Below, piece after piece: positions 52,946 to 62,727 of a DNA stretch of 64,000 bases (positions within the stretch are counted from its first letter, which is position 1; each line of letters opens with the position of its first letter). The position numbers and the translations under genes were made by a program. Origin of the DNA: Actinomadura spongiicola (GTDB lineage: Bacteria; Actinomycetota; Actinomycetes; Streptosporangiales; Streptosporangiaceae); the NCBI RefSeq assembly GCF_003432485.1, contig NZ_QVNQ01000003.1, positions 682,001-746,000 on the forward strand, in the 5' to 3' direction. The notes beneath the pieces are model-generated. The model searched no databases and was not told the DNA's origin. It saw only the letters and a list, made by a program, of their open reading frames with translations.

Positions 52946-53495
52946 CCCCCACCACCGTCAACCTTCGAACCTCACCCACACAGCCACCCACACCCGCACG
53001 CTACGCCCCACCCCACCAATCCAACGGCGCCACTCACCCCGAGCCACCCCGCGTCCCCGCACAACGCACCCCACCCAGCCACCACCGGAACAACGAACCC
53101 TTCCAGTCCGCATCCACCGCAACCATCCGGCTACACCAACTACCGCCCATCACCTGTCGATCTCACCCCGCTGGACCACCCATAAGCCCGTACGGCGGCC
53201 CACCAAGCCCACCACAGAAGACGACAAACCGTCCAAGAACCCATCCGCCGCAAGCATCCGACTACGTCAACCACCGTCCCATCAAGGCCGGACCTCACCC
53301 ACACGGCCATCCAGAACCGGCACGCTACGACCCACCAACCGCCATCGACGAACGACCAACGGTTCGAGGACACGGACACCCACCCCGGCTACCTGGACGA
53401 ACTGTTCTAGGACCCGTCCATCCCAGCCGTTCGGCTATGGGAGCTACCGTCCCGTCACCTGTTGGATCTCACCCGCTCGGCCACCCCGTAGGCCC
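52946..53495 (+). repeat. decayed copies of the 3' end of the upstream gene
   Basis: The last 87 bp of the coiled-coil gene (52859-52945) recur at 53405-53491 with no gaps and 64 of 87 identical bases, including the stop, with Trp changed to TAG. Two further copies, at 53101-53185 and about 53232-53317, carry 1-2 base deletions but still read TIRLHQLP...DLTPLDHP-stop and NPSAASIRLRQPPSHQ. The tail after copy 1 (about 52972-53015) also matches that of the third copy. No intact gene lies in this stretch. Confidence 0.8.
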
Positions 53496-54057
53496 GCACG
53501 GTGCGTCCCGCCGAGCCGCCGAACCGGACGTACAGCGGGCACGTCACGGCCCGCGTCACCGGGTCGGCCTCCACGCACAGTCCGATCCCGGCCTCCCGGT
53601 CGAGGAACACCGCGTTCTCCACCGCCCGCGCTCCCCGTACCGCGTACGGGACGGAGTCGGCCTCGCCGGTGTCGAACAGCTCCTCGAACGTCAGCCTCCG
53701 CGCGAACCGCATCAGCGCGTGAGCGTCCACCACACGACTCCCGATCGCCGCCGCCGGGCCCGCGACGACCAGCCCGAAACTCGGGTTCTCCCGCCCCCGC
53801 ACATAGATCTCCCGGTCGGGTTCCAGGCCCCGCCGCCGGTCGCGGAGCTGGATACCGAACCCGGTGGCCTCGTCCACGTACGCGGGGGGACCGAACCCGT
53901 CCGCGACACCGCCCCGGACCCGCACCGCACCCGCCGGCAGGTCCCACCCGGGCAGGTACACGCCGAGGCCCCGCAGCAGCAGCCGCCAGATGGGGCGCCT
54001 CGTGACGTCCACGACGAACTCGGTCCGCGACTCCCGAACGGCCTCCATACCGACCAT
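53455..54057 (-). CDS. hypothetical protein
   Basis: A roughly 200-residue protein of unknown function with high third-position G+C, which supports coding. Features: RRPIWRLLLRGLGVYLPGWD near the N-terminus (amphipathic rather than membrane-spanning), GLVVAGPAAAIGSRV in the middle and FLDREAGIGLCVEADP. No family is recognised. GGAGGGGGGACC lies 12 bases before ATG 54057; ATG 54048 is an alternative. Its last 12 codons are the antisense of the decayed repeat copy at 53405-53491, so the C-terminus may be a recent acquisition. Confidence 0.65.
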   Translation of the reverse strand: MVGMEAVRESRTEFVVDVTRRPIWRLLLRGLGVYLPGWDLPAGAVRVRGGVADGFGPPAYVDEATGFGIQLRDRRRGLEPDREIYVRGRENPSFGLVVAGPAAAIGSRVVDAHALMRFARRLTFEELFDTGEADSVPYAVRGARAVENAVFLDREAGIGLCVEADPVTRAVTCPLYVRFGGSAGRTVRAYGVAERVRSNR

Positions 54058-54165
54058 CTTCAGCTGCGGTCCCCCCTCCGGCAAGGGCCTTACCGTGCGG
54101 CCTCATGCACCGGCGCACCGCGTCGGCTACCGTTGAACCACCCGGATCATGACGAGGACGCCGCA

Positions 54166-54684
54166 GTGAATCTGCAGGACATGATGGTGCAGCACGACAC
54201 TTCGTCGCGCACCGTCGACAAGTACCTGATGTCCCACGAGGGACGGGTCATCGCCGTCCGGCGGCACCCCGCCGTCCTTCTCCTCCCCGTCTCGATCGTC
54301 GTCGCCGGACTCGTCGGCTGCGCCGCGGTCAGCGCGGTCGTCGGCCTCATCTGGATCTGGTGGCTCTGGCTGGTCGCGATCGCCTATCTGGTCTGGAAGG
54401 TCATCGCCTGGTCGGTGGAGTTCTTCCTCGTCACCGAGCACCGGGTGATGGTGATCAGCGGTGTCCTCAACCGTGACGTGGCGATGATGCCGCTCGCCAA
54501 GGTCACCGACATCGCCCTGAACCGCTCCATGACCGGACGCATCCTCGGGTACGGCGAGTTCGTGATGGAGTCCGCGGGCCAGAAGCAGGCGCTCCGCAAC
54601 GTCGGCTTCATGCCGTACCCGGAGCAGCTCTACCTTGAGGTGTCGTCGGTCATTTTCGGCACCATCGACGAGTCCCCCGACTGA
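54166..54684 (+). CDS. bacterial PH domain membrane protein
   Basis: A 172-residue protein of the YdbS/bPH_2 type. After an N-terminal segment there are two close helices (PAVLLLPVSIVVAGLVGCAA and LIWIWWLWLVAIAYLVWKV) and then the PH-like domain: EFFLVTEHRVMVISGVLNRDVAMMPLAKVTDI and GRILGYGEFVMESAG. These proteins are small membrane proteins of uncertain role. GTG 54166 follows GAGGAC; ATG 54181 is an alternative. It diverges from the hypothetical gene at 53455-54057. Confidence 0.88.
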   Translation: MNLQDMMVQHDTSSRTVDKYLMSHEGRVIAVRRHPAVLLLPVSIVVAGLVGCAAVSAVVGLIWIWWLWLVAIAYLVWKVIAWSVEFFLVTEHRVMVISGVLNRDVAMMPLAKVTDIALNRSMTGRILGYGEFVMESAGQKQALRNVGFMPYPEQLYLEVSSVIFGTIDESPD

Positions 54685-55204
54685 GGCGTGTCTGTAAAGC
54701 GCCTTCAGAGCGCTCGCATGACGGCTGACACCGCAGCTATGACGCGCGAACTCGACGTCGCTTCGAAGAACACCCCGCCGGCCCGCTTCCTCGCCGTCCA
54801 CGTCCACCAGGCCGAGCGCCCCCGTGGCCCTCAGCGACGCGCAGGTGTTCGGCTGACCGACCCGGCGACGGGAAGCCGGTGTGAAGGGCCACTCCTCGGT
54901 GCGACGTCGGCCTTGCCGCGGCGCGAGCCGTAAGAGCCGCTCTGACAGCACTTTGCAACTCGCCCTGAGCCCGGCGGCCCTCCCCCATCGCAGCCGCGCC
55001 GTCTTCTCACCTATGGGATCGATGTCCACCCAGGGGCGACCACGAGTATGACGCCCTCTTCTGGGAATTTGTCACCCGAATCCACGCTGGCTCCTCGACC
55101 ACCTCCATCAAAAACGTCGTCGACCTGAAATCGAGCGAACGACCTACTTCCGCGGTACGGACGACTCCTCCTGAAGATCGGAGATTCTCGTTCTCTCTGA
55201 GGAT
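54685..55204. other. intergenic stretch, no supported gene
   Basis: A 520-bp gap between the PH-domain gene and the operator region of the antitoxin gene. Both strands carry only short ORFs. Part of it (about 54.75-54.93 kb) has codon-like G+C periodicity and may be an eroded gene, but nothing is identifiable. Confidence 0.4.
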
Positions 55205-55217
55205 GTCTCAGTGAGAC
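55205..55217. promoter_or_regulatory. palindrome GTCTCAGTGAGAC upstream of the antitoxin gene
   Basis: GTCTCA and TGAGAC flank one central base, 43 bp before the start codon at 55260. DUF1778-type antitoxins have ribbon-helix-helix DNA-binding domains and repress their own operons at such sites. Autoregulation is inferred. Confidence 0.45.
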
Positions 55218-55259
55218 CTCGCGTCGTACTTTTAGATGCCGCAAGGAAGGAGACCGGCC

Positions 55260-55517
55260 ATGTCTGAGTCGGTTCGCCAGGACCTTCCCACCACCGACGA
55301 GATCACCGTCCATCCCTCCGCGGAACAACTCCTCGTCATCCGCAGGGCCGCCGAGCTGATCGGCTGGACCGTCACCGACTTCGTCCTGTCCACCGTGCTC
55401 GACAGGGCCGAACGAGACCTGTACGAACACGCCGCCGCCCTGGAGGTGGACGTCGCGACTTCCACCGATACGAACCCGGTCATGCCTTACACGGCGCTCC
55501 TGATGGCCCTGCCATGA
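55260..55517 (+). CDS. DUF1778/TacA-like antitoxin, orphan
   Basis: An 85-residue protein with a ribbon-helix-helix start (DEITVHPSAEQLLVIRRAAE) and LIGWTVTDFVLSTVLDRAERDL, the DUF1778/TacA antitoxin pattern. TacA proteins normally pair with a GNAT toxin (TacT) that acetylates aminoacyl-tRNA and is encoded immediately downstream. Here the next gene is a convergent HIT gene only one base away, so no toxin is present. GGAAGGAG precedes ATG 55260. It may be a solitary repressor or a remnant. Confidence 0.75.
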   Translation: MSESVRQDLPTTDEITVHPSAEQLLVIRRAAELIGWTVTDFVLSTVLDRAERDLYEHAAALEVDVATSTDTNPVMPYTALLMALP

Positions 55518-55943
55518 TCACGTGAGCCCGGCCGCCAGACGTGCGGCGTAGTCCGCCGCTTCGCCATCGGACTCGTACTTCTGTCGAGGCCAGAAGAACC
55601 CGCGAAGCCCGTCCTTCCGATTACGCGGCACGACATGAACGTGCAGATGCGGGACGCTCTGACTCACCCGGTTGTTCATCGCCACGAACGATCCGGCCGC
55701 CTCGAGCACCGATTCCATGGCCGCCGCCAGCCGCTGGGCGTGGTCGAAGAACGGTCCGAGAAACTCACCGGGCAGGTCCGTGAGCGTCTCGTAGTGCACG
55801 CGCGGCACCAGCAACGTATGCCCCTTGAAGAGCGGCCGCACATCGAGAAACGCCACCACGTCCGGCGCGTCGATCACGAGGTGTGCGGCCCGTTCTCCCG
55901 CGACGACCTCACAGAACACGCACCCCTGACGAGTCCCAGCCAT
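55518..55943 (-). CDS. HIT family hydrolase
   Basis: A 141-residue histidine-triad protein. GCVFCEVVAGERAAHLV at the start has the typical FC..I motif with two Cys, LFKGHTLLVPRVHYETLTDL follows, and the triad is VPHLHVHVVPR. HIT proteins hydrolyse nucleotide phosphoramidates, AP4A or adenylates. ATG 55943 is chosen because GGGAGGGTG is properly spaced; GTG 55952 is closer to it. Convergent with the antitoxin gene. Confidence 0.93.
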   Translation of the reverse strand: MAGTRQGCVFCEVVAGERAAHLVIDAPDVVAFLDVRPLFKGHTLLVPRVHYETLTDLPGEFLGPFFDHAQRLAAAMESVLEAAGSFVAMNNRVSQSVPHLHVHVVPRNRKDGLRGFFWPRQKYESDGEAADYAARLAAGLT

Positions 55944-56032
55944 ACCGAACACCCTCCCACCGGCGTCCCACCCACTTGAACCCCACCCATATCACTCATG
56001 TCACCCCTACTCGCCAGGTCGGGTCTGGCGGG

Positions 56033-56860
56033 TTAGGCGGCTTGGAGGGCCAGCCAGGATTGTTCTGGAGGGTCGTCTGGGCGTGCGCAGAAGTAGACGC
56101 GGCCGGGGTCGCCCCAGTACCAGCCGAGGCGATCGTCGGAGTCGAGTTGGAGGAGGAGGTGCCACTCCTCCACCGCCTGTTGCTCGTCCGGGGTCAGCGG
56201 CGGGGGGCCGAGGGATTCCAGGGGGCGGCCCGTCGACGCGTACAGGCAGTCGGGGCCGAGGGGACGCTGGACGAGGGCGGGCCAGCCGCCCAACTGGTGC
56301 GCGGGCGAGTCGTCCGGCCAGATGTGCTGTGACCAGACGGCGTGCAGTTGCTCGTAGACGGTCAGGAAGCCGCTGCGGGCGGCCTCCAGGCGCCGTATGG
56401 GCCTCTCCTGTGGTGAGGGCAGGGAGAGGAACGGGGCGGCGTACAGGCGGGTCCTGGGGTAGACGGACGCGCCGGGGGGCGGGTCGGCTCGGGTGAGGTC
56501 GCCGGTGAAGACGCGCCAGCCGTCCCGCTGCGCGGCCGCGTCGCCCCACGGCCGCGGTGTTTCGTCGGCGTAGTAGAACGCGGCCCTGCCGGACGTCGGC
56601 AGCCCGGGAATGTCGCCGAAGCGGGCGATGGCGGCGAAGTCGATCGCGCCGAGGAAGCCGAGGAGGCGCCCGTTCCATCGTGGCCAGGGCTCACCCGGCG
56701 GTAGCAGCGGGGCGCCGCCGAGGTGGACGGGCAGCTGCCCTTCGGCGCCCAGCCTCAGCGCGGGCCTCGTCAGGGGCATCAGGACTGCGGTGATCTCGGG
56801 TGGCAGGAAGAGCGTGAGGAGGGACCGGAGCCGCCGGTACTGGTTCTTGAGATGATCCAT
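56033..56860 (-). CDS. DUF1963 (YwqG-like) protein
   Basis: A 275-residue DUF1963 protein. GGAPLLPPGEPWPRWNGRLLGFLGAIDF near residue 50 and LGGWPALVQRPLGPDC, then LLLQLDSDDRLGWYWGDPGRVYF near the C-terminus, are the family's conserved blocks. YwqG-type proteins have no settled function; many cluster with polymorphic toxin or stress genes. No such neighbour is visible here. Confidence 0.9.
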   Translation of the reverse strand: MDHLKNQYRRLRSLLTLFLPPEITAVLMPLTRPALRLGAEGQLPVHLGGAPLLPPGEPWPRWNGRLLGFLGAIDFAAIARFGDIPGLPTSGRAAFYYADETPRPWGDAAAQRDGWRVFTGDLTRADPPPGASVYPRTRLYAAPFLSLPSPQERPIRRLEAARSGFLTVYEQLHAVWSQHIWPDDSPAHQLGGWPALVQRPLGPDCLYASTGRPLESLGPPPLTPDEQQAVEEWHLLLQLDSDDRLGWYWGDPGRVYFCARPDDPPEQSWLALQAA

Positions 56861-56923
56861 GCACGTAGCGTTACGTGCGCGGGGCCCCGCCCGCAGCGTC
56901 CCGCGAAATTGTGGATAACTTCG

Positions 56924-57430
56924 TCAGCGGCGTTCGAGGGCGCCCGCGAGCTGCAGCAGGAACCGGTCGACCTCCTGCTCGTCGTAGCCGGGCCCGAGCC
57001 TGACGACGCGGAACGTGCTGTCCCGCACGTCCCGTGCCGTGACCGGCGGGGCGGCGCCGCGCAGGCCGGCGATCACACGGTCCAGGAACGCGTCCACGTC
57101 ACGGACGTCGTACCCGGGACGCAGGCCCGCGCCCGAGAAACGGGCGTTCTGGATCCAGTTGACGAGCCAGGCCGGGTGGGCGCGTGGACGCCCGAGCCGG
57201 TCGGCGAGCGGCGCCTTCGCTTCGAGTTCCATGATGCATTCGCGCACCAACCGGTCGACGGTGAGCGGTTCGTAGCCGCGCAGAACGATGCTGAACCGGG
57301 TCTTGCGCACCTCGTCGGCGGACATCGGCGGCCCGCCGTTCAGAGCCTGCGAGATCCGTCGCAGCAAGCCGTCCACCTGGTGTCTGTCATAGCCGCGCAA
57401 GACCACCGGCAGCCGCGGACTCTTTGTCAC
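56924..57430 (-). CDS. protein with four DivIVA-type motifs
   Basis: A 168-residue protein built of repeated DivIVA-domain motifs: VVLRGYDRHQVDGLLRRI (1), IVLRGYEPLTVDRLVREC (2), GLRPGYDVRDVDAFLDRV (3) and RLGPGYDEQEVDRFLLQL (4). DivIVA domains recognise curved membrane and organise polar growth, but there is no long coiled coil here to polymerise. GTG 57430 follows GGAGCAGG. It lies between rlmN and the distant dxr. A minor accessory role at the membrane is possible. Confidence 0.8.
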   Translation of the reverse strand: MTKSPRLPVVLRGYDRHQVDGLLRRISQALNGGPPMSADEVRKTRFSIVLRGYEPLTVDRLVRECIMELEAKAPLADRLGRPRAHPAWLVNWIQNARFSGAGLRPGYDVRDVDAFLDRVIAGLRGAAPPVTARDVRDSTFRVVRLGPGYDEQEVDRFLLQLAGALERR

Positions 57431-57493
57431 CGCGCACCTGCTCCTCAGCCGTGTCCCCTCGCCCGCCGGGCGCCGGGGAACGCCCGTGGAACG

Positions 57494-58639
57494 TCAGTTC
57501 TCGGTCGACGCGGCCAGTTGGCCACAGGCCCCGTCGATCTCCCTGCCCCGAGTGTCGCGCACCGTGACCGGAACCCCGTGGGCCTCCAGCCGCCGGACGA
57601 ATTCGCGCTCGTCCTCGGGGCGTGAAGCGGTCCACCTGGAACCCGGCGTCGGGTTCAACGGGATCAGATTGACGTGTACGAGATGGCCGCGCAAGAGCTT
57701 GCCGAGAAGATCGGCCCGCCATGCCTGATCGTTGACGTCCTTGATGAGCGCGTACTCGATCGAGACCCGGCGACCGCTGCGGTCCGCGTAGGCCCACGCG
57801 GCGTCCAGGACCTCGGCGACCTTCCACCGGTTGTTGACGGGAACGAGCTCGTCGCGGAGCTCGTCGTCGGGCGCGTGCAGGGACAACGCGAGCCGCACGG
57901 ACATGTCCTCCGCGGCGAGCTTCTCCATCGCCGGGACGAGCCCGACCGTCGAGACGGTGACCGCGCGCTGCGAGATGCCCAAACCTGCGGGCGCCGGGTC
58001 GGTGATACGTCGTACCGCGCCCACCACCGCCCTGTAGTTGGCCAGCGGCTCCCCCATGCCCATGAAGACGATGTTGGAGACGCGGCCGGGCCCGCCCGGA
58101 ACACGCCCGCGGGCGAGTGCGCGTGCGCCCGCGGTGACCTGTTCGACTATCTCGGCGGTGGAAAGGTTACGGGTGAGCCCTGCCTGGCCCGTCGCGCAGA
58201 AGGGACAGTTCATACCGCACCCTGCCTGGGACGAGACACACATCGTGGCTCGGTCCGGGTACCGCATCAGCACTGATTCGAGCAGAACTCCGTCGAACGC
58301 CTTCCAGACGGTCTTCAGCGTCTTTCCGCCGTCACAGTCCAGTTCGCGGACGGGGGTGAGCAGCGAGGGCAGCAGCTCGGACACGAGCCGCTCGCGGACG
58401 GCGGCGGGGAGGTCCGTCATCTGGGCCGGGTCGTCGACGAGACGCGCGAAGTAGTGCCGGGACAGTTGGTCGGCCCGGAACGGCTTCTCACCCAGTTGGG
58501 CGACCGCGTCACGGCGTTCCGCGGAGGTGAGGTCGGCGAGATGCCTGGGCGGCTTACCGCGTCTCGGCGCCGCGAAGACGAGTTTCGCCGGGGTCTTACC
58601 GGGCGCGGGTCCGGTGACGGCGGGCTGGGTGGTAGACAT
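57494..58639 (-). CDS. rlmN: 23S rRNA (adenine2503-C2)-methyltransferase RlmN
   Basis: A 381-residue radical-SAM enzyme that methylates C2 of A2503 in 23S rRNA (and A37 in some tRNAs). The [4Fe-4S] motif is [54 protein letters not shown] and [13 protein letters not shown] are family blocks, and the C-terminal CGQLA has the second catalytic Cys. ATG 58639 follows GGAAGG. Located downstream of cdsA, in its usual actinobacterial place. Confidence 0.96.
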   Translation of the reverse strand: MSTTQPAVTGPAPGKTPAKLVFAAPRRGKPPRHLADLTSAERRDAVAQLGEKPFRADQLSRHYFARLVDDPAQMTDLPAAVRERLVSELLPSLLTPVRELDCDGGKTLKTVWKAFDGVLLESVLMRYPDRATMCVSSQAGCGMNCPFCATGQAGLTRNLSTAEIVEQVTAGARALARGRVPGGPGRVSNIVFMGMGEPLANYRAVVGAVRRITDPAPAGLGISQRAVTVSTVGLVPAMEKLAAEDMSVRLALSLHAPDDELRDELVPVNNRWKVAEVLDAAWAYADRSGRRVSIEYALIKDVNDQAWRADLLGKLLRGHLVHVNLIPLNPTPGSRWTASRPEDEREFVRRLEAHGVPVTVRDTRGREIDGACGQLAASTEN

Positions 58640-58753
58640 GGTCCTTCCAGTGTCGCAAACGTGGGCCTGTGCATCGTCCGTCTGCGGACACGAGCCCTGA
58701 CCTGAGGGACGACATTCCTGCACATGACCTTGTGTGCGACTAAGGTCTCGATC

Positions 58754-59899
58754 ATGCCGGTATTGCGCAGGGGGGCCGCCTCGCCCCAGGGATCCACGGC
58801 AACGGTCGTCCACGCGGCGGCCAGTCCGTACGGCAGTCGGCGGCTCGTGATCGAGACCGACGGCGACGTCACCGCGGCCTACCTGAAGGACGCGCGGGAC
58901 TCGGTGGTCGGCGCGGTGTGGGTCGCGAACCACCGCAAGGCACCCGCCGACTTCGACCAGCCCCGGCTGGACGCCGGTCGTGCGCCTCTCCTGCCCGAGT
59001 CCCATGTGCGTCATCCGGCGGGCCGCGAGGCCCTGGACCCGGCGAGCCTGGAGGTCGTCTGGTTCGAGGAGGGCGACGGTGTGGCCGTCCTCGACGCGGG
59101 TGACCTGCTGTTCGTGATCCCCGGCTGGTCCGACATGGGACGCGGCATCCCCGGATACGCCCGTGACGCGACGCGCCAGAGTCCCTTCGCGTTTCCGCTG
59201 GAAGAGGAGATCGAAGACTTCGGCCCGCGGATCGACCGGGCGCGTGAGCATTGGAAGATGTGCCGCGCGGACGGCTCGTGGGCGGAATTCCAGCAGTCGG
59301 TGCTCGGTCACCTGCTCCAAAGGCTTGGACCGGGCGGCCACTACTGGCACGACGTGGGACGGCAACTGGGAAGCGGCCGGACCGGTGTGGCCCCGACGGT
59401 CGGGGTCTCGGAGCGTCCCGCACGAGGCGGCCGTGAGTTCACCGTCCTGAGCACGGTCGGGATGTGCCGTCAACGAATGCCGACGGTCGAACTGTACGAG
59501 GACGACGTCACCCCGTACGGACGGATCGAGCTCGCTGTAGCGAGCACCCTGCCCAGTCAACGCGCGGGCAGCATCTTTCCGTGGCTCGCGCAGTACCCGT
59601 GGCGTTCGGTGACGTGGTTCGCGCCCGGAGACGTCGTCAAGTGGTACCACGAGGCCCGCACGTTCCCGCTGCGCAGCGGTGAGTCCGCCTGGGAGGGCGT
59701 GCTTCTCCTGGACGATCCGAGCCGTCTGGCGGGTCCCGAGTCCCCTGAGCTGACCGGCCTGACACTGAACGGCGACCCCGTCCGATGGCTGTGGCTGGTT
59801 CCCATCACCGGGGAAGAGCACCGTCTCGCCAAGAACGAGGGCTCGGACGCGCTCATCCGGCGCCTCGCCCAGCAGGGCCGCTCGTGGGTCGTCTCCTGA
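58754..59899 (+). CDS. suppressor of fused (SUFU) domain protein
   Basis: A 381-residue protein. The first half is a YrhA-like beta-rich region ([21 protein letters not shown]). The second half has the SUFU domain: [47 protein letters not shown] and a C-terminal [14 protein letters not shown]. Bacterial SUFU proteins often act as immunity factors for polymorphic toxins, but no toxin is nearby. It is inserted between rlmN and cdsA on the opposite strand. ATG 58754 has AAGG nine bases upstream. Confidence 0.82.
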   Translation: MPVLRRGAASPQGSTATVVHAAASPYGSRRLVIETDGDVTAAYLKDARDSVVGAVWVANHRKAPADFDQPRLDAGRAPLLPESHVRHPAGREALDPASLEVVWFEEGDGVAVLDAGDLLFVIPGWSDMGRGIPGYARDATRQSPFAFPLEEEIEDFGPRIDRAREHWKMCRADGSWAEFQQSVLGHLLQRLGPGGHYWHDVGRQLGSGRTGVAPTVGVSERPARGGREFTVLSTVGMCRQRMPTVELYEDDVTPYGRIELAVASTLPSQRAGSIFPWLAQYPWRSVTWFAPGDVVKWYHEARTFPLRSGESAWEGVLLLDDPSRLAGPESPELTGLTLNGDPVRWLWLVPITGEEHRLAKNEGSDALIRRLAQQGRSWVVS

Positions 59900-59916
59900 A
59901 CGGTCAACGCCGCTGA

Positions 59917-59979
59917 ACCGGCACGGCGCGTCCCACCGGCACGGCACGTCCCACCGGCACGGCGCGCCACGGCACGGCG
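59917..59979. repeat. 18-bp tandem repeat (ACCGGCACGGCGCGTCCC)
   Basis: Two near-perfect 18-bp units followed by two shortened ones fill the gap between the convergent SUFU and cdsA genes. The GC-rich repeats could help terminate transcription or are simply slippage products. Confidence 0.65.
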
Positions 59980-61125
59980 CTAGCTCGGAACGAAGAGTTC
60001 CAGGAGAAGCCAGACGACGGGGGCCGTGACGACGAGGGAGTCGAGGCGGTCCATCACGCCACCGTGCCCGGGAAGGATCGTTCCCAGGTCCTTGATGCCG
60101 AGGTCGCGCTTGATCATCGATTCGACGAGGTCGCCGACGGTGGCGGTGACCACGGCGGCGAGACCGACCAGCACGCCCTGCCAGACAGTGCCGCCGTCCA
60201 GCCGCCACCAGACCAGCCAGCCGCCGACGAGCATGCACATGAGGGCGGAGCCGGTCACACCCTCCCAGGTCTTCTTCGGGCTGATGGTGGGCGCGAGCTT
60301 GTGCTTGCCTAGGAACGATCCGGCGAAGAAGCCACCGGTGTCGCTGGCCACGGTCGCGGCGATGAAGATGATGACGCGGTCGTCGCCGTCCTCGGGGCGC
60401 ATCAGCAGTGCCACGATCCCGCCGACCAGGACCAGGTAGCCGACGACGAGCGCGCCGGCGGACACGTCCCGCACATAGCCGTCGGCTCCTTCGAGCATCC
60501 GCGTCGTCAGCAGGGCGAGCACAGTCAGTCCCACGGCGGCGACCGTGGCCGTGGGCCCCCACACGTAGGCGACGACCGGTGTACCGACCATGCCCGTCGC
60601 GACGGGGATGAACGGGACGTGCAGGTCGCGGCTCTTGAACGCCTCGGTCAGCTCCCGCATGCCGATGAAGAGGAACACGACCATCACGGCAAGAAAGATC
60701 TCTCTTACCGTGTAGACGGAGAGCAGCACCAGGGAGCCGAGACCCAGTCCCACTCCGATGGCGAGCGGAAGGTTGCGTCCCGTCCTGCCGGTGGGCTTGG
60801 CCCCGGACGTCCCACCGGACGAGCCCGCCGAGGGTTCGTTCGCGAAAGACGCGCCCGTGGAATCGCCGTTCGCGGAGGACGGCTCCGCGCGAGTGGCCCC
60901 GGCACGCGACGCGCCCCCGGAGGACTCGCTGTCGAGCGAGGAGCCCGCGGGGGACGCGTCGGAGGATGACAGATCTGGCGGCGGGGCGTGTGGGCGCGCG
61001 CCGGCGGGAGGTGTGGCGCCGGAGGAGGAGACGTCCTCGCTGGAGGTGTCCGGTGCGTGCCCGGCCATGTCGCTCTCCGGCTCATCCGGGGAGCGCGAGG
61101 TCTCCCCGGCGTCGTCGAGTTCCAT
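59980..61125 (-). CDS. cdsA: phosphatidate cytidylyltransferase (CDP-diglyceride synthase)
   Basis: This membrane enzyme makes CDP-diacylglycerol from phosphatidate and CTP for phospholipid synthesis. After a Ser/Gly/Ala-rich disordered N-terminus of about 115 residues come seven to eight helices and the signature [12 protein letters not shown] ... [19 protein letters not shown] and [10 protein letters not shown]. The ATG at 61125 overlaps the frr stop (TGATG), so the two are coupled. The tail length is on the long side for the family. Confidence 0.95.
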   Translation of the reverse strand: MELDDAGETSRSPDEPESDMAGHAPDTSSEDVSSSGATPPAGARPHAPPPDLSSSDASPAGSSLDSESSGGASRAGATRAEPSSANGDSTGASFANEPSAGSSGGTSGAKPTGRTGRNLPLAIGVGLGLGSLVLLSVYTVREIFLAVMVVFLFIGMRELTEAFKSRDLHVPFIPVATGMVGTPVVAYVWGPTATVAAVGLTVLALLTTRMLEGADGYVRDVSAGALVVGYLVLVGGIVALLMRPEDGDDRVIIFIAATVASDTGGFFAGSFLGKHKLAPTISPKKTWEGVTGSALMCMLVGGWLVWWRLDGGTVWQGVLVGLAAVVTATVGDLVESMIKRDLGIKDLGTILPGHGGVMDRLDSLVVTAPVVWLLLELFVPS

Positions 61126-61682
61126 CAAACTTCGAGCAGCTCTGCCTTCTTGTGCTCAAGCAACTCGTCGATCTGCGCCACGTAGCGGTGGGTGACGTCG
61201 TCGAGTTCCTTCTCGGCACGCCTGACCTCGTCCTCGCCCGCCTCGCCGTCCTTGGCGAGTTTGTCGAGGGTGTCCTTGGCCCGCCGACGGACGTTGCGGA
61301 TGGAGACCCGGCTCTCCTCGGCCTTGTGGCCCGCGACCTTGATGAACTCCTTGCGGCGTTCCTCGGACAGTTCGGGGAACACGACACGGATGACGTTGCC
61401 GTCGTTGGTGGGGTTCACCCCGAGGTCGCTGTCGCGGATCGCCCGCTCCACAGCCTGCATGGACGACTTGTCGAAGACCTGGACGATGACCATCCGGGGC
61501 TCCGGCAGCGTGAACGACGCGAGCTGGTTGATCGGCGTCGGCGTACCGTAGTACTCGGCGGTGATCTTGTTGAACATCGCGGGGGTGACCCGGCCGGTGC
61601 GGATGGCCTGGAAGTCCTCCTTGGCGACCGCGACCGCCTTCTCCATTTTCTCCTCTGCCTCGAGGAGAGTCTCGTCGATCAC
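61125..61682 (-). CDS. frr: ribosome recycling factor
   Basis: A 185-residue RRF, which with EF-G splits the post-termination ribosome. [13 protein letters not shown] [55 protein letters not shown] and [14 protein letters not shown] match all conserved blocks. GTG 61682 has GGGAG six bases upstream; earlier in-frame codons give an overlong protein. Confidence 0.97.
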   Translation of the reverse strand: MIDETLLEAEEKMEKAVAVAKEDFQAIRTGRVTPAMFNKITAEYYGTPTPINQLASFTLPEPRMVIVQVFDKSSMQAVERAIRDSDLGVNPTNDGNVIRVVFPELSEERRKEFIKVAGHKAEESRVSIRNVRRRAKDTLDKLAKDGEAGEDEVRRAEKELDDVTHRYVAQIDELLEHKKAELLEV

Positions 61683-61773
61683 TGTGACTCCCGTGTCATC
61701 TGGTCGGCCCTGGTCGTACGGTTCCGCGGCGCGTTCCGTGTGCGCGACACGCGCCGCGGTCGTGGGGCTGTGG

Positions 61774-62727
<954 letters not shown>

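Noticed and set aside
51703..54684. A 993-codon open frame spanning the coiled-coil gene and beyond
   Set aside because: It is out of frame with the recognisable coiled-coil gene for most of its length, is Pro/Arg/Thr-rich, and only its last 172 codons (PH-domain protein) are real. Long false frames are normal at this G+C.
54737..54988. Short minus-strand ORF in the gap after the PH-domain gene
   Set aside because: Arg/Ala-rich composition, no ribosome binding site and no recognisable motif; at best an eroded remnant.
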